Of a DNA stretch of 15,804 nt, positions 14,861 to 15,804 are shown piece after piece. The position numbers and the translations under genes are program-made. The notes below the pieces were generated by a model, which had not been told where the DNA came from, made no database searches, and saw only the letters and a program-made list of their open reading frames with translations. Numbering within the stretch: the first letter of the stretch is position 1; each line of letters starts with the position of its first letter. Location of the stretch: positions 1 through 15,804 of the forward strand of contig JALTZH010000107.1 of NCBI GenBank assembly GCA_027051265.1, read 5' to 3'. The stretch comes from an archaeon (GTDB lineage: Archaea > Hydrothermarchaeota > Hydrothermarchaeia > JALTZZ01 > JALUTC01).

Positions 14861-15084
14861 ATGAAAAAAGCAGAGAAGCAAATGCATAAAACATTGAAAA
14901 GAACTAACATATTTAAATTACATCCAACAAAAGAACAAGATTATATAAGGAGACAAGCTTAGCTAAGAGGAGAGAGTTCAAATTGTATGAAAAATCTTAT
15001 TTCTATGGTAGACGGCTTCATCTAGGAGTTAAAAATTGGTTTTATGATAACTCCATTAGGAAGTGGATTAAATTATATTGCTGA
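14861..15084 (+). pseudogene. Broken tnpB (RNA-guided nuclease of IS605-type elements), N-terminal remnant
   Basis: From an ATG at 14861 the frame reads MKKAEKQMHKTLKRTNIFKL, then HPTKEQDYIRRQA, then TAG (14960-14962). The RTNIFKLHPTKEQ segment matches the standard opening of archaeal TnpB proteins (R-T-N-x-x-K-L-x-P-T-K-E-Q). Shifting frame at 14965 gives KRREFKLYEKSYFYGRRLHL and about 19 more residues to a TGA at 15082-15084. Its RRxEF may be the N-Y-x-R-R-x-x-F region that normally comes some 20 residues later. So the gene has a frameshift and probably an internal deletion, and nothing of the RuvC domain remains here. The stretch from 14643 to 15155 has no intact gene otherwise. Confidence 0.6.
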
Positions 15085-15155
15085 GTTTAAATAATATTTA
15101 AATTCCTCCTCATTATGTTCCGTTAAATTATTATCAGTAAGATGAAAAATGAATA

Positions 15156-15368
15156 ATGTTTGGAATATGTTTAATAATAGCAGGATTAATAATAGGAAAT
15201 GCTTCTGTAAGAGCAAATAAAGTAAGTAGTACTGAAATAAAACATTTATTTTCACCAATAGATGATGTACGTAAATATCTAATTAATGAGCGTTCTTCAG
15301 AGAAATTAAATAACTATGCCAAATATTTAGTGAAAAAGTATAATAAAACCATTTCCATAAGTGAATAA
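15156..15368 (+). CDS. Small secreted or membrane-anchored protein, unknown
   Basis: 70 residues. A hydrophobic N-terminus (ICLIIAGLIIGNASVRA, about 4-20) looks like a signal peptide or short anchor, though the usual basic residues before it are missing. A charged helical remainder follows (about 28-65, including DDVRKYLINERSSEKLNNYAKYLVKKYNK). An in-frame stop precedes the ATG at 15156, so the start cannot be further upstream. There is no clear Shine-Dalgarno box. ATTATTAT around 15127-15134 could be its TATA box. It lies just beyond the tnpB remnant and converges with the next gene. It may be a true small gene or the leftover of a longer one; I recognise no family. Confidence 0.4.
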   Translation: MFGICLIIAGLIIGNASVRANKVSSTEIKHLFSPIDDVRKYLINERSSEKLNNYAKYLVKKYNKTISISE

Positions 15369-15386
15369 AATACGGAAAGAGAGTTT

Positions 15387-15776
15387 TTACACCTTCCATA
15401 TAAGTTTTAAGTCCTTAGAGTTAAAAATAGTAGAGGTTTTAATCAGGAAAATTAACATAAAAAGGAAAAAAGCTAAACTACTTGTTTGAAATCCTATTTC
15501 TATTAATAAAATCATGTGCGACATTATAACAGAAATTAATACTTTTCTTACAACATCAGGATTCCTGATTTCACTTATAATTTTTAAATATAATCCTATG
15601 AATATAGAAAGAATTGGAAGGATATATATGCCAAAATATTCGTAAGCATTTCCTATGAAAGTTTTTGTAAGTATAACTTCCGATTCTATTTTCTCTCCAG
15701 AAATAATACGATCAAATGTTTTAATTGTAAATGCAGCTCTATAAAAAGGATATAAAAAGATAGGAATTTTCCACAT
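15387..15776 (-). CDS. Membrane protein, unknown function
   Basis: 129 residues. After a moderately polar N-terminal part (1-45) come at least two and probably three membrane helices: about 48-68 (FGIYILPILSIFIGLYL), 79-97 (VLISVIMSHMILLIEIGF) and 99-114 (SSLAFFLFMLIFLIKT). It ends on a short basic tail (KDLKLIWKV). Lysine and arginine between the first and second helices (KIISEIRNPDVVRK) would put that loop inside the cell. The ATG at 15776 has an A/T-rich ATATATTATTATAAAT 16-28 bases upstream, suiting a nearly leaderless message; the window ends just there. No motif or family recognised. Codon use is ordinary for the window. Confidence 0.6.
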   Translation of the reverse strand: MWKIPIFLYPFYRAAFTIKTFDRIISGEKIESEVILTKTFIGNAYEYFGIYILPILSIFIGLYLKIISEIRNPDVVRKVLISVIMSHMILLIEIGFQTSSLAFFLFMLIFLIKTSTIFNSKDLKLIWKV

Positions 15777-15804
15777 ACTATAATAAACATTTATAATAAT
15801 ATAT

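Noticed and set aside
15073-15258. Minus-strand open frame giving a very hydrophobic 61-residue peptide (LLYLLLQKHFLLLILLLL)
   Set aside because: It runs antisense over the start of the plus-strand small gene and over the tnpB remnant. Its leucines come from reading A/T-rich sequence backwards, and there is no start signal.

Overview
The window is AT-rich (roughly one third G+C by eye) and comes from an archaeon, probably a thermophile. The gene content shows this: ribosomal protein L14e next to a Cbf5-type pseudouridine synthase, an archaeal NAC protein, the large subunit of replication factor C with a C-terminal PCNA-binding box, a VAT/Cdc48 double-ring AAA ATPase, and a 55-residue Sec61-beta subunit. 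Arginine is mostly AGA, and translation starts are of two kinds. Some genes have a Shine-Dalgarno box (GGTGAT or GAGGAGGT, sometimes with a TTG start). Others look leaderless, with a TATA-like box 25-30 bases ahead of the start. I cannot assign a phylum from the sequence alone.

Layout. Bases 1-543 hold the 5' part of dapB (lysine/diaminopimelate synthesis, minus strand), cut by the window edge. It diverges from a SlyD-like FKBP prolyl isomerase. Next (1184-2614) comes an accessory patch: an archaeal STAND-like ATPase of mosaic codon usage, then a short gene that begins with a copy of the same start region but continues into an unrelated, possibly thioredoxin-fold, domain. A minus-strand block follows: a four-CBS-domain protein abutting dihydroorotase (2652-4811), and a GalU-type UTP-glucose-1-phosphate uridylyltransferase (4929-5783). 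Diverging from galU are an N-terminal-ribbon-only relative of transcript cleavage factor TFS and, overlapping it, an intact RadC/JAB-domain protein, a family I regard as sporadic in archaea.

Bases 6862-8494 are core translation genes: L14e-cbf5 on the minus strand, diverging from NAC. After a short stretch of apparent decayed coding sequence come RFC large subunit (minus), then on the plus strand a small membrane-anchored cysteine-containing protein and an apparent operon of VAT, Sec61-beta and a 112-residue helical protein of unknown identity. A phosphomannomutase/phosphoglucomutase follows on the minus strand; with GalU it could supply nucleotide-sugar precursors for glycans.

The right end (about 14,670-15,804) is accessory. 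It has remnants of an IS200/IS605-type element (a right-end-like hairpin and a broken TnpB N-terminus), a small secreted or membrane-anchored ORF and an orphan membrane protein. A second copy of the element-end motif sits at 4850-4880. I see no tRNA, rRNA or CRISPR array. I find no convincing complete new system; the best leads are the mosaic ATPase with its fused start module, the TFS-N/RadC overlap, the CBS-dihydroorotase pair and the VAT-Sec61-beta-unknown operon.
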